DNA from: Nannochloris sp. 'desiccata'
Taxonomy: Eukaryota > Chlorophyta > Trebouxiophyceae > Chlorellales > Chlorellaceae
Length of the DNA: 64,000 bases
Direction: 5' to 3'
NCBI GenBank assembly: GCA_019044685.2
Contig: JAGTXX020000017.1
Location: 496,001-560,000 of the forward strand
Shown: positions 11,868 to 25,286 of the stretch, in pieces
Layout of the letters: each line of letters starts with the position of its first letter
Numbering within the stretch: position 1 is the stretch's first letter
Notes under the pieces: generated by a model
What the model was told of the DNA's origin: nothing
Database searches by the model: none
Seen by the model: only the letters and a program-made list of their open reading frames with translations
Position numbers and translations under genes: made by a program

Positions 11868-12605
11868 AATTTTTGAAGCTGGATCCTGGTTGTTTTGGCT
11901 TACCTGTATCACTGTATGCTTTATAGTTAATAACTTTTAAAGCGTGCCGCATTATCTAGAACCCCTAAAATAGAAAATGCTCGAGGTGAATTTTGCCTCT
12001 ATCGAGGCATCCAAGTCAGTGCCTCGAAAATACATCTCAGGAAGTCGAGACAGGTTTCATCGAGGCTCGATTTCAAGCTTTGTTTCCGTCTTCTTAAACC
12101 TTCTAAAGTTATGTTAACTCGTGTATTACTTTAAATTGAACCTTGAGACGCTATTTAACCTCCAAAGAAAGGAAGCAAAGCGAACACTCTTCGCCTCCTC
12201 CGTGCACCAGTGGTCACCCGAGGCCATTTCTAGCTGCTTAGGTGTGATCAGCGCCCATCATTATATGCACTGAGCTCTACTATTATATTCCAAAGCAACG
12301 CAGACCGCACCAGTTCCCTCTAGACTCGCTTTTTTAAACCTTGCCTTTTTTGCTCTTATTTCTCTCCTATATCGCAGCCTCGTTGAGCCTACACTCTACT
12401 ACTTGCTCTATATTTAGCGTATATTACCTTACTTAGAGGTAAGATACACGTTTAACCCGGCGGCGCCCCTTTATTGCATAGCTTTGAGCCCTACACACTT
12501 TGTTCTGCCAAAATGAAATTCAACCACTCCGTTCACCTCTTTTTCTTCATTTTTGCTCTATAGCTAGCTAAAATTTAGCATTCCTCTCAGACCTTTTATG
12601 CTAAG
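11868..12605. other. Intergenic, leader region of the RAP-domain gene
   Basis: Pyrimidine-rich toward 12600, which suggests a long 5' leader. A stretch near 11980-12070 repeats GAGGC/CGAGG words that could pair locally. No ORF of note. Confidence 0.55.
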
Positions 12606-15600
12606 ATGTCTGGACATCAGGCTAATAATACTAATGCCAATACTTCTAAGTCACCGAGGGCTCCTCGCTACGTGAACGGCTCCTCTGGCAGCGGTTCTGG
12701 TGCTCCCAAAAATGGCTCCGAGTCTGCTCCACCCAAGGTGGCTCCTTTCAAAGTAGCCCCTAGTAAACGAGCTCCTTTGATTGCTAATATCGGTGGAACT
12801 ACAAGGTACCATGGAGAGCCACCGTCCTCTCCTCATGGGCAGTCTGCTCCAAAGAGAACTCGCTTTAGCTCGTAAGGAATTGAAAAATAAATTTACTTCG
12901 CCTGCTGTTAATGTTACCTGCCTCGTGTCTAGTAATTTCTATAAGCTTCCTCATTTCCTTCCCCCTTTATGCAGCAGTGAAGAAGAGCAACGCTCTCTTC
13001 AGAAGCAGGAAGCTGATCAGCAACAGCAGCAGCAACAGCCTCTCCCACCACCACCTCCGGAGCCAGCACCTGCGGCACCACAACCAGCAGCCCCTTCTAC
13101 TCTAGAAAGCCCTTATAATGCTGGTCATTGGCCTCATCCTTCTCAACACTACCCTGGGTATCATTGGATGCCTATGCCTGATCACGTCCAGCAGCAGCAA
13201 CATCAGGGTGCACCAGCACCTCCAAACGGCCCTACAGGAGGGTACTACTCCTACCCTCCACCGCCCTGGGGTGGACCTCCAGCACATGTAATGACCCCAC
13301 CTGTGCATCCCAACCCTACTGCTAGTCACCATGTGCTTCCGCCTCCTGCTCCACAGCAGGCAGCACCCACAACCACAGCAGGTAAGACGCAGCCAGCGTC
13401 AACTTTTTTATTGACCATTTTTTTTGCCTTGTCCAAAAATAATTCTTGGCCTCAAGAACAAATTTTCGCTTTCTCCAATGTCGTGTTTCATTTTTGGGAT
13501 TATTTCTGATTTATTATGAACAAATTCGTCTCTCTCTCTTTTTTTTTGCTTTTTTTGTCCCGACCTCCTGCTGTATTCTAATGCCTTGAGCAACTTGAGC
13601 TCTGATTTTTTGCACTAGATTGTCTTTCAAATTTAGCGGGTACAGCCTGTACTTCTTCCAGTCGATTGGCAAATTGGAAGCCCACTACAACCCTGATCAC
13701 ATTGTTCCTATGGCTTCATCGTTCTCCCACTCCAGTCCAATATCGTCGTTCTATAATCTTAGGCGCCAAAATCTCCCCTAAATTCGTTTGGCTTTTTGTC
13801 ACAAATTTTTTTATTAAATGCTCACCCGCCCTGACCTTCAACTTTTATTTATTTTGTATATTATTTGTTACATTTGCAGGTCAGCCTCCTCCCCCTGCAT
13901 ATACGCAATATCCTCCAGCTGCTGCACAACCTCCTTCTCATCCTCCACCTCCTCAACAAGCTCAGCAGCAGCCCCCGCCGCCGCCTCCTCCCCCGTCGTA
14001 TGGAGCATGGCCGCCTCAGCAGCAGCAGCAACCCCCTCCTCCTCCTTCCTGGCCACCTCATACGATGCCACCCTATAACAGACCTCCTATGCCTTACCCA
14101 CCTCATTTCCACGCTCAAGCTATGGGTCCAAGACCTCCTTACCCACCCCCTCCTGGCAACAACTACCAAGGCGGTGGTGGTGGTGGCAGTGGGTTGCTGC
14201 CCAGTGGTCAGCAGCAGCAGCACCAGGGCCACCACGGTCGCCCTCCTATGGACTCTGCTAAGTTCCGCGCCATCAACATCAACAAACGTATGACCCAGGC
14301 AAACACAGCAAAAGAAATCTTGGACATAATCCAATACGAAATTGATCATTTCGATACAGTTGCGCTTGCTACAGCTGTTCACCGTTTGGGGTCTTTACGT
14401 GGGGCACCCAACTTACACGAGCAGATCACCCAAAGCCCTGAGTTTTATAAACTTATGCAGGCTATAAAAACTAGGCATGGCGAACAAAATATCAGGAATA
14501 TAGCAAACATCCTGTGGGGCGTTGCTAAAATGAGTTATTTACCATCAAGTGATGTCATGGAAGCTCTGTGCAGCGAGATTCCATTAAAGGTAGATAATGG
14601 AGTCGCTCAAAATGTTTCTAATACTCTCTGGGCGTTATCTGCGTTGGCGTATAGACCTAAAGATGAGGTTTTGAATGCTTTAGCCAAAGCTGTGTGGGAT
14701 ATGAGAAAACAATTCACGTCTCAGCACATTTCGAACGTTGTCCTGGCCTTTGCGAAGCTCGAATTTGCCATAGAGCCATCTGTTTTGGAAGCGTTAGGGC
14801 AAGAAGCGTTGGAAAAGCTGCCTACGTTCACCGCACAAGCTTTAAGTAATACTTTATGGGGCTTAAGTAAACTTGGAATTGCCGATGGGGAACTTTTTAA
14901 AGCGGTTGGAGAAGCGGCTCGTGCTAATTTACAGAATTTCAATGCACAGAATCTATCAAATACTATCTACGCATATGGAAATTTAGGGATTAGTCCCGGA
15001 AAAGAGGTTTTAGAAGAGTTTGCTGCTGTGGCTGCGCATAAAATACCTGAGTTCACACCTCAGAATTTGGTGAGATTTTTGCTTCTTCTCTTTCTTTTTT
15101 TCTTTTTCTTGCTTTCTTGCTAGTGGGGGTGGTTCCACCATTTTTATTTCATTTTCAACTACATTTCACCCTCCCTTTCTGCAATTGATACTTTTCTGCA
15201 GAGTAACGTCGCTTGGGCCTTTGCCAAGCTCGGTGAATGGGATCCAGCCTTATTTTCTTCCATGGCGTGGAAAGCTGCTCAAACGATGCATGCCTTTACC
15301 CCTCAGTCAATTGCGAATTTCCTATGGGCCTACGCTACTTTGGACAAACCACCTGATGCTGCATTCTTACGTGCTGCTGCTGCGCGTGCTGTGGGTCAAT
15401 TGGATCAATGGGCTCCTCAGAATTTGAGTAATGCTGCCTGGAGTTTGGCCGTGCTGAGGGAAGAAGACGTGGTTATTAACGTTATGCCGGTAAGAAATCT
15501 GGAAAGAATCAACTAATATCGAGAGCTTTATTAGCTCGATCGATAGATTCATAGAAGTAATGCTACTATTAAACGCAGCTGATAACATTGGCAGGGCGTG

Positions 15601-17274
15601 TAATTGTATCTCTAATATATTAATTAATCTTTTAATTATCCCCCATTTCATCTTCTTTGCAGAGTTTGCTGTCGGCCATTGCAAACGAGATTCATTGCAG
15701 GCTTTCTGATCCTTCCCAAGAGAAAGAATTCAGCAGACAACATCTCGTCAACTACTTCTGGGCTCTTGCCACTGTAGAGTACAACCCTGGTGATGCTGCT
15801 GTGCGTGCTGTGGTCAATGCATTGACCACTCGAGTTAGTCTCTGTAACGCGCAAGAGCTGGCAAATGCTGTTTGGTCGTGTAGCAAGCTGAAGTTCTACG
15901 ATGATAAGTTCTTAGATGTGTTCGCAGAGGAGTCTGTGAATAGGATTGATGAGTTTAGTGGGCAAAATATGGTAAGATTACTCAACTTCATCTTAATTAT
16001 GTAGTTCCTTGATTCCGAAAAAAAAAATACGACCCCATGGGCGACCTTTCCTCGGCTTCTCTCAACTTTTTGCCAAAAAAAACTTCGTTCAAGTAACGCG
16101 TTTCTAATCTTTTCCCTCTCGATATCCCTTCTTGCTTTCTTTAGGCTATGCTTGTGAGCGGGTACGCTAAACTAGCTCATTATCATGCCGACTTGATGGT
16201 CTCTGTCGCCACCAGCGTTGTAGAACAGCTGTCAGATCTAAGTGACCTTCATCTGACAAATCTCTTGTACTCATACGCTATTCTCAACGTGGATGCCTCG
16301 GCAATGTTTTCTTCTGTAGTCAAAGAGCTGAAAACACGCTTAGCAGCTGCACCAGAGTTGACAGGTCAGCAGTTAGTGTTGCAGTTGTGGAGTTGTGCTG
16401 TCACCGATGTTTTAGATCGTGATTTGTGGGACGCACTTATGGGTCAAATAAACCCTGAAGAGTTAGGGCCAGAGTCTCTTAGTCAAGTATTCCAGTCTCT
16501 AATGCTATGTATCGCTAGATACTCTCAAAAAGAGTGGCCAATTGAAAAGACCATGCTTGAAGAAAGTGAGAAAGCATGGAGAAGTCAGGTCTCTGAAATT
16601 AAAACTTCGTTGTTTCATAGAGAAGTATCTAGAACATTGAATGCTATGAAGATTACGCATACTTTGGAGCATCTCACTGACGATGGACTCTTCTCTGGTA
16701 CGTTTTTAATTACGCTTTTTAATTTATGGCTTAAAATTAATTCAAAATCTCCGTCTCCAATGGTGTCCGCTCTCCAATCCCAATTGCACCATTCTCTCAA
16801 ACCCTCGCTCTCTCTCTCTCTCATTTTAAACTCATTTTCTCTTTGAGACGCTAACCTATTCTGTCTATCTCTATAACCCCTCTTTTATTTGCAGTTGATT
16901 TATGTATCCCTGAAGATCGTATTGCCATTGAAGTAGATGGCCCCCACCATTTTACTAGAAACTCACTCCGTCCAATGGCAGATATGTTCACACGTACCTG
17001 TTTACTCGAAGCACGTAACTATAAAGTGGTCTCAGTACCATTCTTTGCTTGGGAAGGTGTGGAAGAAGGTGGAAGGAGGTCCTTTTTGTTGAATTTGTTG
17101 AACAAAGCAAGAGCTGGGGATTCTCAGCACCCGACAAAAGATGATCAAGGGAAAGGAAGGCGAGGAGGTGCTGGAGGGAATGGAATGAGAGAAGAGAAAT
17201 CTGCTGATGCTCCAGAGGTGCTTCCGATGCAGATGCCCCAGCAGCAGCCTGCGGTCGGCAAAGAGCAACAATAA
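12606..17274 (+). CDS. RAP-domain, heptatricopeptide-like organelle RNA-binding protein
   Basis: Seven exons by my reading: 12606-12871, 12975-13381, 13880-15069, 15202-15489, 15663-15971, 16145-16697 and 16895-17274 (1130 aa). All phases fit. The N-terminal third is Pro/Gln/Gly-rich and disordered. From about residue 400 there are helical repeats carrying NxxWAxxKL-type words (NTLWALSAL, NVVLAFAKL, NTLWGLSKL, NTIYAYGNL, NVAWAFAKL, NAAWSLAVL, NAVWSCSKL), typical of OPR/heptatricopeptide RNA-binding proteins. A RAP domain follows at about residues 1005-1062 (IAIEVDGPHHF...), the endonuclease-like fold often found at the end of such proteins. Expected role: maturation or translation of a plastid or mitochondrial transcript. 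Exon 2 has a tandem GCAGCAG acceptor. Confidence 0.9.
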
Positions 17275-17681
17275 TAGAATAGAAAATTAGTAGAGAAATA
17301 AATCTTTCAGTTGATTAATTTTAAGTCTGTAGAGTGCATTCATTATAGTAGCAATCTTTCTATATATATATTCCCCTTCCATTTTGATGAGAGCATAAGT
17401 AAATCCTATTGGGTCAAGCTACCTCGAGGAGTGGTGGCTTCAATTTTTCTTTTGTTGTTTCTTTCTTTTCACTCTTTCTTTTTCGTTGTTAGTATTGTAA
17501 TCGGTTGTGGCCCATCACCATACTTCTCTGACAATGATATGACCATCCTTTAGTTTTAATTTTAAAACACAAAGAGCAGTCAATAGCACGCACGCACACA
17601 AAAGCAATAATAAAGAAGTCAACGAATCAAAAGAGAGAGAGAGAGAGTAATAAAAATCTAATTATTATTACGTATTTAACT
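17275..17681. repeat. Convergent 3' region with a (GA)n microsatellite
   Basis: It lies between the RAP gene and Rab18 3' ends. A GA dinucleotide run at about 17630-17648 is the only repeat. A (TATA)-rich tract sits near 17360. No gene. Confidence 0.7.
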
Positions 17682-18594
<913 letters not shown>

Positions 18595-18938
18595 GTTTGA
18601 AGTAATTTGAGTTGTATATGGTCAGCATGCAACACTACCCAATAGTATGAATTCGGGATTGCTGTGCTATATGGCTTGAAAAAACTCTCTATTTGAATCC
18701 TTCTGCCCCATCTTCTTCCTACCTTCTTTCCTTTTTCAAAAAGTTTTTGGGTTGACTCTCAGGGCTCTGGCGTTTCTAATATTTTTGAGTAGTTGGCTGA
18801 TTCTGGGATCGTCTAACTCGTTTGTATCCATCATTAACTCTATATACACAACTAAATAAGAGTATCCCTTGAATCCGTTGACATTTACCTATAGATTTGT
18901 TGGTCAAGCATTGATATGATCTTTTGAGTAAGAACAGG
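18595..18938. promoter_or_regulatory. Divergent promoter region, Rab18 / SAM-domain gene
   Basis: 344 bp separate the two start codons. No TATA box can be assigned with confidence. Confidence 0.5.
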
Positions 18939-21122
18939 ATGAAATTCAAGTTTGCGCACAAGGTAGGCCCTCAAACTATTAGAATCTTAAAACACTTAAT
19001 ACACTAATAGTCCAAACTAATCCCGTCATCGCTTTTATAGATCTCTAATGACACAGACTTATTACCCAAACCGGCGACCCGTGAGGAAAATCCAACGAAA
19101 CCACCTCTATCCGAAGACAATGTCAGCACATTAGCCTCCGTTGAAGAAGCTAAAGCTAATTTGTCTTCTTCGTTAAAAGATGACGCGCTGAAACCTTCAT
19201 TGTCTCCTTCCCCCGGCACCAAGCCTAAAAAGTCAAGGCCTCGTCCCGTCCGGCCAAGACCTGAAGATCGCTTGGCAGCTCTCGTTTCCAAACATCCAAT
19301 GACCTGGTCTTGTAAAGATGTGGGTGATTGGCTTGAATGCCTGGCTTTTGGGAAATACAGGAAAGCGTTCGTTCACCACGCAGTTACCGGCTCCCTTCTT
19401 CCTAAACTGACTGATTCTACGATCAAACAAGAGCTTGGAGTGACGAGTCTTGGACATAGAGAAATGATTCTGAGATCAATAAACGGTTTATTTGAGTGCT
19501 GGGCAAAGGAAGGAGAGAAAGAGGAAGCAATCAGCCCCCAGAATACCTCCTCCGCCTCTCCATGGACAACTCCTAAATCAGCTGCACAGCTTCAAGCTCA
19601 GTCCCCAGTTATTACTATTCCTGGAACTGAAATTATTAAAGCACAAGAACACCGTTCCCGCTTAGCGCATGATTTAGCAAAGGCAGAAACTAGAGCTGCA
19701 CAGCGCCGTGCAGCCGCCGACCAGGCCACCCGCAACGCTGACCTCGCTGACAAAGAGGTAGAGCGTTTGAACGCTGCCCTTAAGGAAGCAGAAATTGGAG
19801 CACGCAGTGGCATGTTTGGCATGGCATCCAAGGGAGCAGGAGGAAAGAACCTGCAATCGCCGATTAAGAAGAAAGAAATGCCTGGCATTGAAGAGACGAA
19901 GTTTATGGATAGGTTGCAAGCAGACATGCAAGCGAGAGAAAAGAAGGCAAAACTAGCAGCTAGAAAATTCAGGAGAGATGGAAGTAAACAGGTGATAGGA
20001 GCGGCCTCACCTGGAGGTGCTGCATCAGCTGGAGAGGCAGGTTCCGCCGATGATTCTGACGGCGGCTTTAAATCGTGTATCGGGTTTCTACAAGGTATCT
20101 GTGCTGAAAAAGATCCTAGTTTTACTGAGTTTCTTCAGATACCAAATGAAAATGATAAAGAAGGCACAATGAAGCTTGTTGCAAAGCTGGATGATCTCGT
20201 TGGGCGCCTTGCAGGGGAGCTTGGTATCGATGACAAGGACGTTGACATTGTTAAAAAAGCACCAGGCCCTAAGAAAAAAGCGCAGAAACTTACTGTAGCT
20301 GTGAAGAAAGCAATCTTTATGCAGCGATTGGAGCAAGATCTCTCTGCGCGCGAGCAACGCAATAAAGAGCTCAGGCAACAATTAAGAAATGAGCGTGCAG
20401 CTGCAGCAAAGGCTGCTGAGAAAAAGGACGTGATAGAGGCAAATGAAGTCTTTGCAGAGCTTGGTTGGCCTGTTGAAGCAATGCAGGATGGCAGTACTAC
20501 TGAAAATGATCTTTTGGGAGCTTTACTCAAGAGAGCAAGGGCAGCGCAGGTTGCACGACAGGACAAAAAGGTAGTTGATTGGGAACTCCACAGAGAAGAT
20601 GGATTGCTTGCTCTTATTGGCGAGGTCGCTAACAACAGCTCTACACCAGCACCAACATCTCTGCCACCAACAGTTGCAGCCGAAAGCACCGATTTCTCTG
20701 CTTTGTCTTCTTCAACTGCTACAAAAACAACCATGCCTGCATCTGGTCCTCCTGTCTTACAAGAGACTGTCAACCTTCTTTCACAGTGTCGTGAGGATGA
20801 GCTTGACCGACTTGAAGCTTTAAAAGGCTCCAAAAAGCTCCTTTCCACTTATCGTGCCCTGAGAGCTCAAGAGTTCCTTCGAACTAACCGTGAAAAATTG
20901 GAGGCAAAAGTTGCCAAGGCAGCAGATCAAGAATCTCAACGCCCTGCACGTAAAATACTGCCTAAAGAAGCTGAAGAAGCATTTTTACAAAGACTGAATG
21001 AGGATGCTGCTCGTCGAGCAAAAAACAGAGAGGAGCTTCAATCAAAAGCTCGGGAGGAAGAAAAGCAAAAGACGGTGCCAGTTGCAATCAAAGGCAAAGC
21101 CGCTCCCACTGTCAACAAGTAG
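18939..21122 (+). CDS. SAM-domain coiled-coil protein with three FxxRLxxD repeats
   Basis: Exons are 18939-18962 (8 codons, MKFKFAHK, donor GTAGGC) and 19041-21122 (701 aa). The small first exon is inferred from the in-frame stop immediately before the acceptor TTTTATAG and the perfect phase-0 fit. A SAM domain occupies about residues 93-160 (MTWSCKDVGDWLECLAFGKY ... LGHREMILRSI). The rest is Ala/Lys/Glu-rich coiled coil. A short motif occurs three times: KFMDRLQADMQAREKKAK, AIFMQRLEQDLSAREQRN and EAFLQRLNEDAARRAKN. Similar FxxRLxxD words are scattered in flagellar and cytoskeletal proteins of protists, so a cytoskeletal or ciliary scaffold is possible. I do not recognise an orthologue. Confidence 0.8.
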
Positions 21123-21672
21123 CACCCTTTTCATTCTTATTATTATTATTACATGGAAGCAAGAAGATATGAAGACAAAACACAGAAGTTAATTCGACAC
21201 ACTGTGAGTTTCCTCTTATCTTCCTATGGTTTTTTCTAGCGGGAAAATAGTACAGAGAGACCGAGAACTGATTTTAGGATACAGCGAGATATAAACACAA
21301 ACACAAGTTGTTGGTTAGATTAGTAAAATTGAGTGTAAAAATAGCCAGGAAGGGACAAAGAAGAGCCCTTACTCTTTGCCAATGATACAAATCGGGGGAC
21401 GGCAGCAGCAGCGTGTGGTACACTGTTCCTATGTTTTGTTAGTATGATAGGTAGATAGGTAGATATATATTGTATATAGCGGTGGTAATAGTAAAACTCA
21501 TAAGAGTATATATTTTTGTGTAAATAGAGAGAGAAAAGAAGAGGAAAATTCGTGTTTATTTGAAAAGGGATGACTGGGGCGACAGAGAGAATGAGAATAA
21601 AGAAGAAGAAGAAAAAATATTGTTGCCCTTGACTATCCCTTTTAGACGGTGCTTCAACTTTTTTTTTTATAT
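21123..21672. other. Convergent 3' intergenic region
   Basis: AT-rich 3' flank of two converging genes, with short tandem TATTATTATTATT and GATAGGTAGATAGGTAGAT tracts. No gene. Confidence 0.6.
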
Positions 21673-23890
21673 TCAAGAGACAGTAGCAGCTTCAGGCTGA
21701 GATTGCATCTGTTCTTCTTGCTTTCCACTCTCTTCGGATACAGGCTCAACCACAGTATTAGGCTCGCCCAGCTCATTCAGCATCTTTTCGAAAGAACCAT
21801 CTCCGTGGCAGAGGATAGCTTTTGGGGCACCGTCGTTATCGACATGAAGAATAACACCCTCTACTTCGGGTTCAGGAGCCTGTATCAGAATAATAATAAT
21901 AATAATAATAAATGGAGGAATGAAATGGGCATTAAGTATTGGATGCGAATAATGTGATTTTTCGTTGATAAAGAAAGCAACAACAACAACCAAAAAGTGG
22001 TCGACAAATCGTTAGTTAGAAACGTACATGGTATGAGGCTTCCAATAGCAAAACTTCCAGAATTGACCTCAATCCACGTGCCCCCACCCCTTTAGACCAC
22101 GCTTTCTTTGCAATAGACTCAATTCCAGCGTCACTCGCATGGAATTTGGCTCCACTTGCAGCAAAAATAGCAGAATATTGTTTCAATAATGCACTTTTTG
22201 GTTCCGTCAGCACATGACACAATTCATCTTCGGTCAAAGCGCCTAAAGTACAGATAACAGGGAATCTTCCGACGAACTCAGGGATTAATCCATACTGTAC
22301 AAGATCATTCTGTTCAGTTTGACGAAGTGCAGCTCCTTGAGCTTGTACTGCTGCCAGTTGAGGAGCTCCTCCGGAAGTGTGCCGGGATCGAACAGGATTG
22401 CCAAATCCGATTGATGCAGCAGCAAGGCGTTCAGAGATTTGTCTATCCAGCCCTACAAACGCCCCTCCACAGATAAACAAAATATGTGACGTATCGATAG
22501 AGATAAATTCCCCACGTGGATTCTTCCTTCCTCCTTTTTCGGGAACATTCACCACGGTCCCCTCCAGCATTCTCAACAATGCCTGCTGGACACCTTCACC
22601 ACTGACATCTCTGGTGATGCTTAAACTCTCAGAACGACGTGTAATTTTATCAATCTCATCAATGTAGACGATACCTTGTTGTGTGGCAGCGACGTCGTAG
22701 CCAGAAGCTTGATATAATTTCCACAAAACGCTTTCTACATCTTCACCGACATAGCCCGCTTGAGTCAGTGTCGTTGCATCAGCCATCGTAAAAGGAACAT
22801 TCACCAATCGAGCGAGTGTTTTCGCAAGTAGGGTTTTACCGCAGCCTGTAGGTCCTAAAACCAGGACGTTGGATTTTTCGATTTCCACGTCGGCATGGGG
22901 AGAAGGGGTCGGTGGGAGAGCAAAAGACGTGGTGGAATCCGTATTAGAGGAGTCAACATGGGATTTAGGATCACTTTCACCGTTCGTAGAGGACAGAATA
23001 TGTCCACTACGATGATCTGAAGCTGCTGCTGCTTCAGCCATGGCTTCGGCGTACGATTTCACAGCAGCGGCAGCAGCCGAGTCGGTTCTAGCCAGCATAC
23101 TCAGTTGGAGGTAGCGTTCAGCGTCCCCAGGAAGGACATGTCCTGAAGGGGGTAAGTAACTGGGGGGGTGCGGACCGTGACCACCATGGGTCATAGAAGG
23201 AGTAGAAGAAGACGAAGACGAACCAGGGGTACCACCGCCAGCAGCTCCGGGGATTGGGGCGTTGGGATTTGCAGCTGCAGCAGCAAGCATAGCGACTCTT
23301 TGCCTCTCAAGATCGTGTGAAACACGTTTGTAGTGGTTATGGACACCAACTGAAAGGATTTTCTTGGCGTGAGCTTGGCCTACTACATGTTGATCGAGTA
23401 AGCCGACCATTTCTCGAGGGGTTGGGATCTTGTCAATGCCCCAGCCAGACCCGGAAGAGGTGGTATTATCAGGGGCACGTCCTCCAAAGTTAGGAATAGC
23501 GCTTTGAGGGCCAGCAGAAGAGGTAGGAGCAGGCTGTGCTGTGGGGTATTGGACAACTTGGCCTCGTTTGGTTGCCGGTTCAGCTGCTGCATACTCGCCA
23601 GCACCAGGAGAGGCAGAGATTATCGACCGTACTTGCACGGGTATAGCTGTTATCTGTAGAGGGTAGTATCGATATTGAAAGTTTAATGAGAACTATGAGT
23701 AAGGAGCTGTTGAAAACGAGGTTCGATGAAGTCCAGTTTCAAAAATCAATTGAACCTCTCTTCAAATATAATCACCTCAGATCAGAGAAATGGCAGCAGT
23801 ACATACCTGTGGCTGGCATAGCCGCTCGACACCTTTTCTATGACTGATCAATTGATTGAGGCGAATTGCCACTCGGGTGGAAGCCCTCAT
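21673..23890 (-). CDS. CLPX: Mitochondrial ClpX AAA+ unfoldase, zinc-binding domain absent
   Basis: Exons are 23890-23807, 23653-22028 and 21879-21673 (638 aa), all phase 0. Exon 1 (28 codons) is an Arg-rich, acid-poor amphipathic presequence ([19 protein letters not shown]), indicating mitochondrial import. The AAA+ core is complete: [17 protein letters not shown], Walker [23 protein letters not shown], Walker [10 protein letters not shown], sensor-2 region GARGLRSI. The IGFG loop ([10 protein letters not shown]) that docks on ClpP is present, so a ClpP partner is expected. The N-terminal C4 zinc domain of bacterial ClpX is missing. A long Ala/Gly/Ser insertion of about 130 residues separates the N-terminal helix from Walker A. 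Confidence 0.95.
21895..21912. repeat. (AAT)n microsatellite in ClpX intron 2
   Basis: A run of AAT trinucleotides within the 148-nt intron, just upstream of its acceptor in the sense of the gene. It lengthens the pyrimidine-poor part of the 3' splice region. A second tract of CAA repeats lies at about 21978-21992 in the same intron. Confidence 0.85.
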
Positions 23891-25286
23891 ATTACTCTAA
23901 AGCAGGATTTTACAAATATTTTGACACCTTTTTAAAATACTAAGCTCCTGCGCCACGCTTTCTACAAGCAGGTGCTGAACTTGGTTTGATATAGACCTGC
24001 GCATCAAGCAACCCCAGCATTTAAGGTTCCTCGCGGGTCCAGTGCCAATTTTGGGGCACCACTTCAAGTTGGGCGCGCCAAATTTTTCGATTGCTCAGCA
24101 ATTTGCTGGCTTTAGAGGAGAAAATAAAACTATGCAAGAATCGAAAATTGGCATTATTCAGTTGCTCTGCGCAGTTGGGGGTAAAACATCTTCTCAAAGG
24201 AACAATTTTCTGGCGCTCTATCTGAAGCTGTTTGAGATCCGCCCTGAGGATCGGAGACTGATCACGTTGTTTTTCCCAGCTTGACGATTGAAAACATATG
24301 TATCCACAGCGATGGTACATTCATGAGTTCAGAAGCGAGGACTGGAGTCCTCTGTTCATAGTGAAGCGGCATTTCTTCACGTGCCTTTAGCATCCCCGCC
24401 GCCTGAAACGGCCTCACTCAGGGGCAGCTATCTCCTGACCTGCCATGCCTCACTCAGGGGCAGCGGGTGACGCATGTTGGGCAGCTCGGCTACGGACAAT
24501 AAAGGCATCGTTCTCTGCAGCGTGGGCGGGCCCTTGCTGGCAGGGCCACCTTGCCTTGCTTTGGCGCCGGCACTCTTTGAAAAACTTTTTTTTTTTTTTT
24601 TTCGTATAAGGCACAAGGGATCACTTGATAACACATAGAGGTCGGGGCTAATATGCCGCGCCATGTAGTCCCTGATCCACCCATCGGCACTTTTCCCACG
24701 GGTACTCGTGTAGAAGATGGCTTTTTGCCCGAGTATTTTAATACGCTCCAGCATTCGTCAGTAAAGTAGATAATGAAGAAAACTCGGCGAGGAACACATT
24801 ATTGCCTCTGGCCACCAGGGCGTATAAAATGCCTCGCTGGGGCATCGCTTTAAAATTTTATTGATGGTGTGATATGGGTCTTGTGAAGAATTTTATAAAC
24901 AAACAATCAAAGACGAAGGTGGCGGAGTCTGATTTAAGCAGCAAGGTCCCTGAGTTGGGGGTAGAGTTTCGTGTTGGTCACTGGAGGAGGGGTCAATTGG
25001 GGCTACTGGGTCATTTTTGTTGAGGAGTAGTGCTTTCAATCGAAGGTTGGTTGTTTTGAGCTTGCGTTGGTGCATACTGAGGTTTTTAAGGGGATTTGTG
25101 CTACTTATGCCAGCTTGGACCCAGGAGCTGGCCTGGGGAAGGTTGACTGGATCAAGGGATGTAGTGTTTTGAGGTACTTTAAGGTATGTAGGGTCACCTC
25201 CTGCTTTCCAGTTGTGGTCAAAGTTGAACAAACAAATAAAGGTACAAAGTTTGCTTAATTTGAATCTCTTCAACATTTTTGAAAAG
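23891..25286. other. Large divergent gap between ClpX and the MYND gene
   Basis: It should contain both promoters. A GC-rich patch at 24380-24560 carries a 17-bp direct repeat (GCCTCACTCAGGGGCAG at 24411-24427 and 24447-24463). An approximately 18-nt T run follows near 24587. Open stretches at 24021-24320 (minus) and 24893-25276 (minus) have no recognisable content and no matching splice sites. I see no supported gene. Confidence 0.5.
24411..24463. repeat. Direct repeat pair, 17 bp
   Basis: Two identical copies of GCCTCACTCAGGGGCAG are separated by 19 nt (period 36). No array beyond two copies, so not a CRISPR or satellite. Confidence 0.8.

Noticed and set aside
19598..20848. Long minus-strand ORFs opposite the SAM-domain gene
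   Set aside because: Antisense shadows of Ala/Lys-rich codons; no motifs and no splice support.
24411..24463. Spaced direct repeats as a CRISPR-like array
   Set aside because: Only two copies, 17 bp each, in a eukaryotic nuclear context.
24587..24604. Poly-T run as the poly(A) tail of a retroposed copy on the minus strand
   Set aside because: No target-site duplication and no recognisable coding or SINE sequence next to it.
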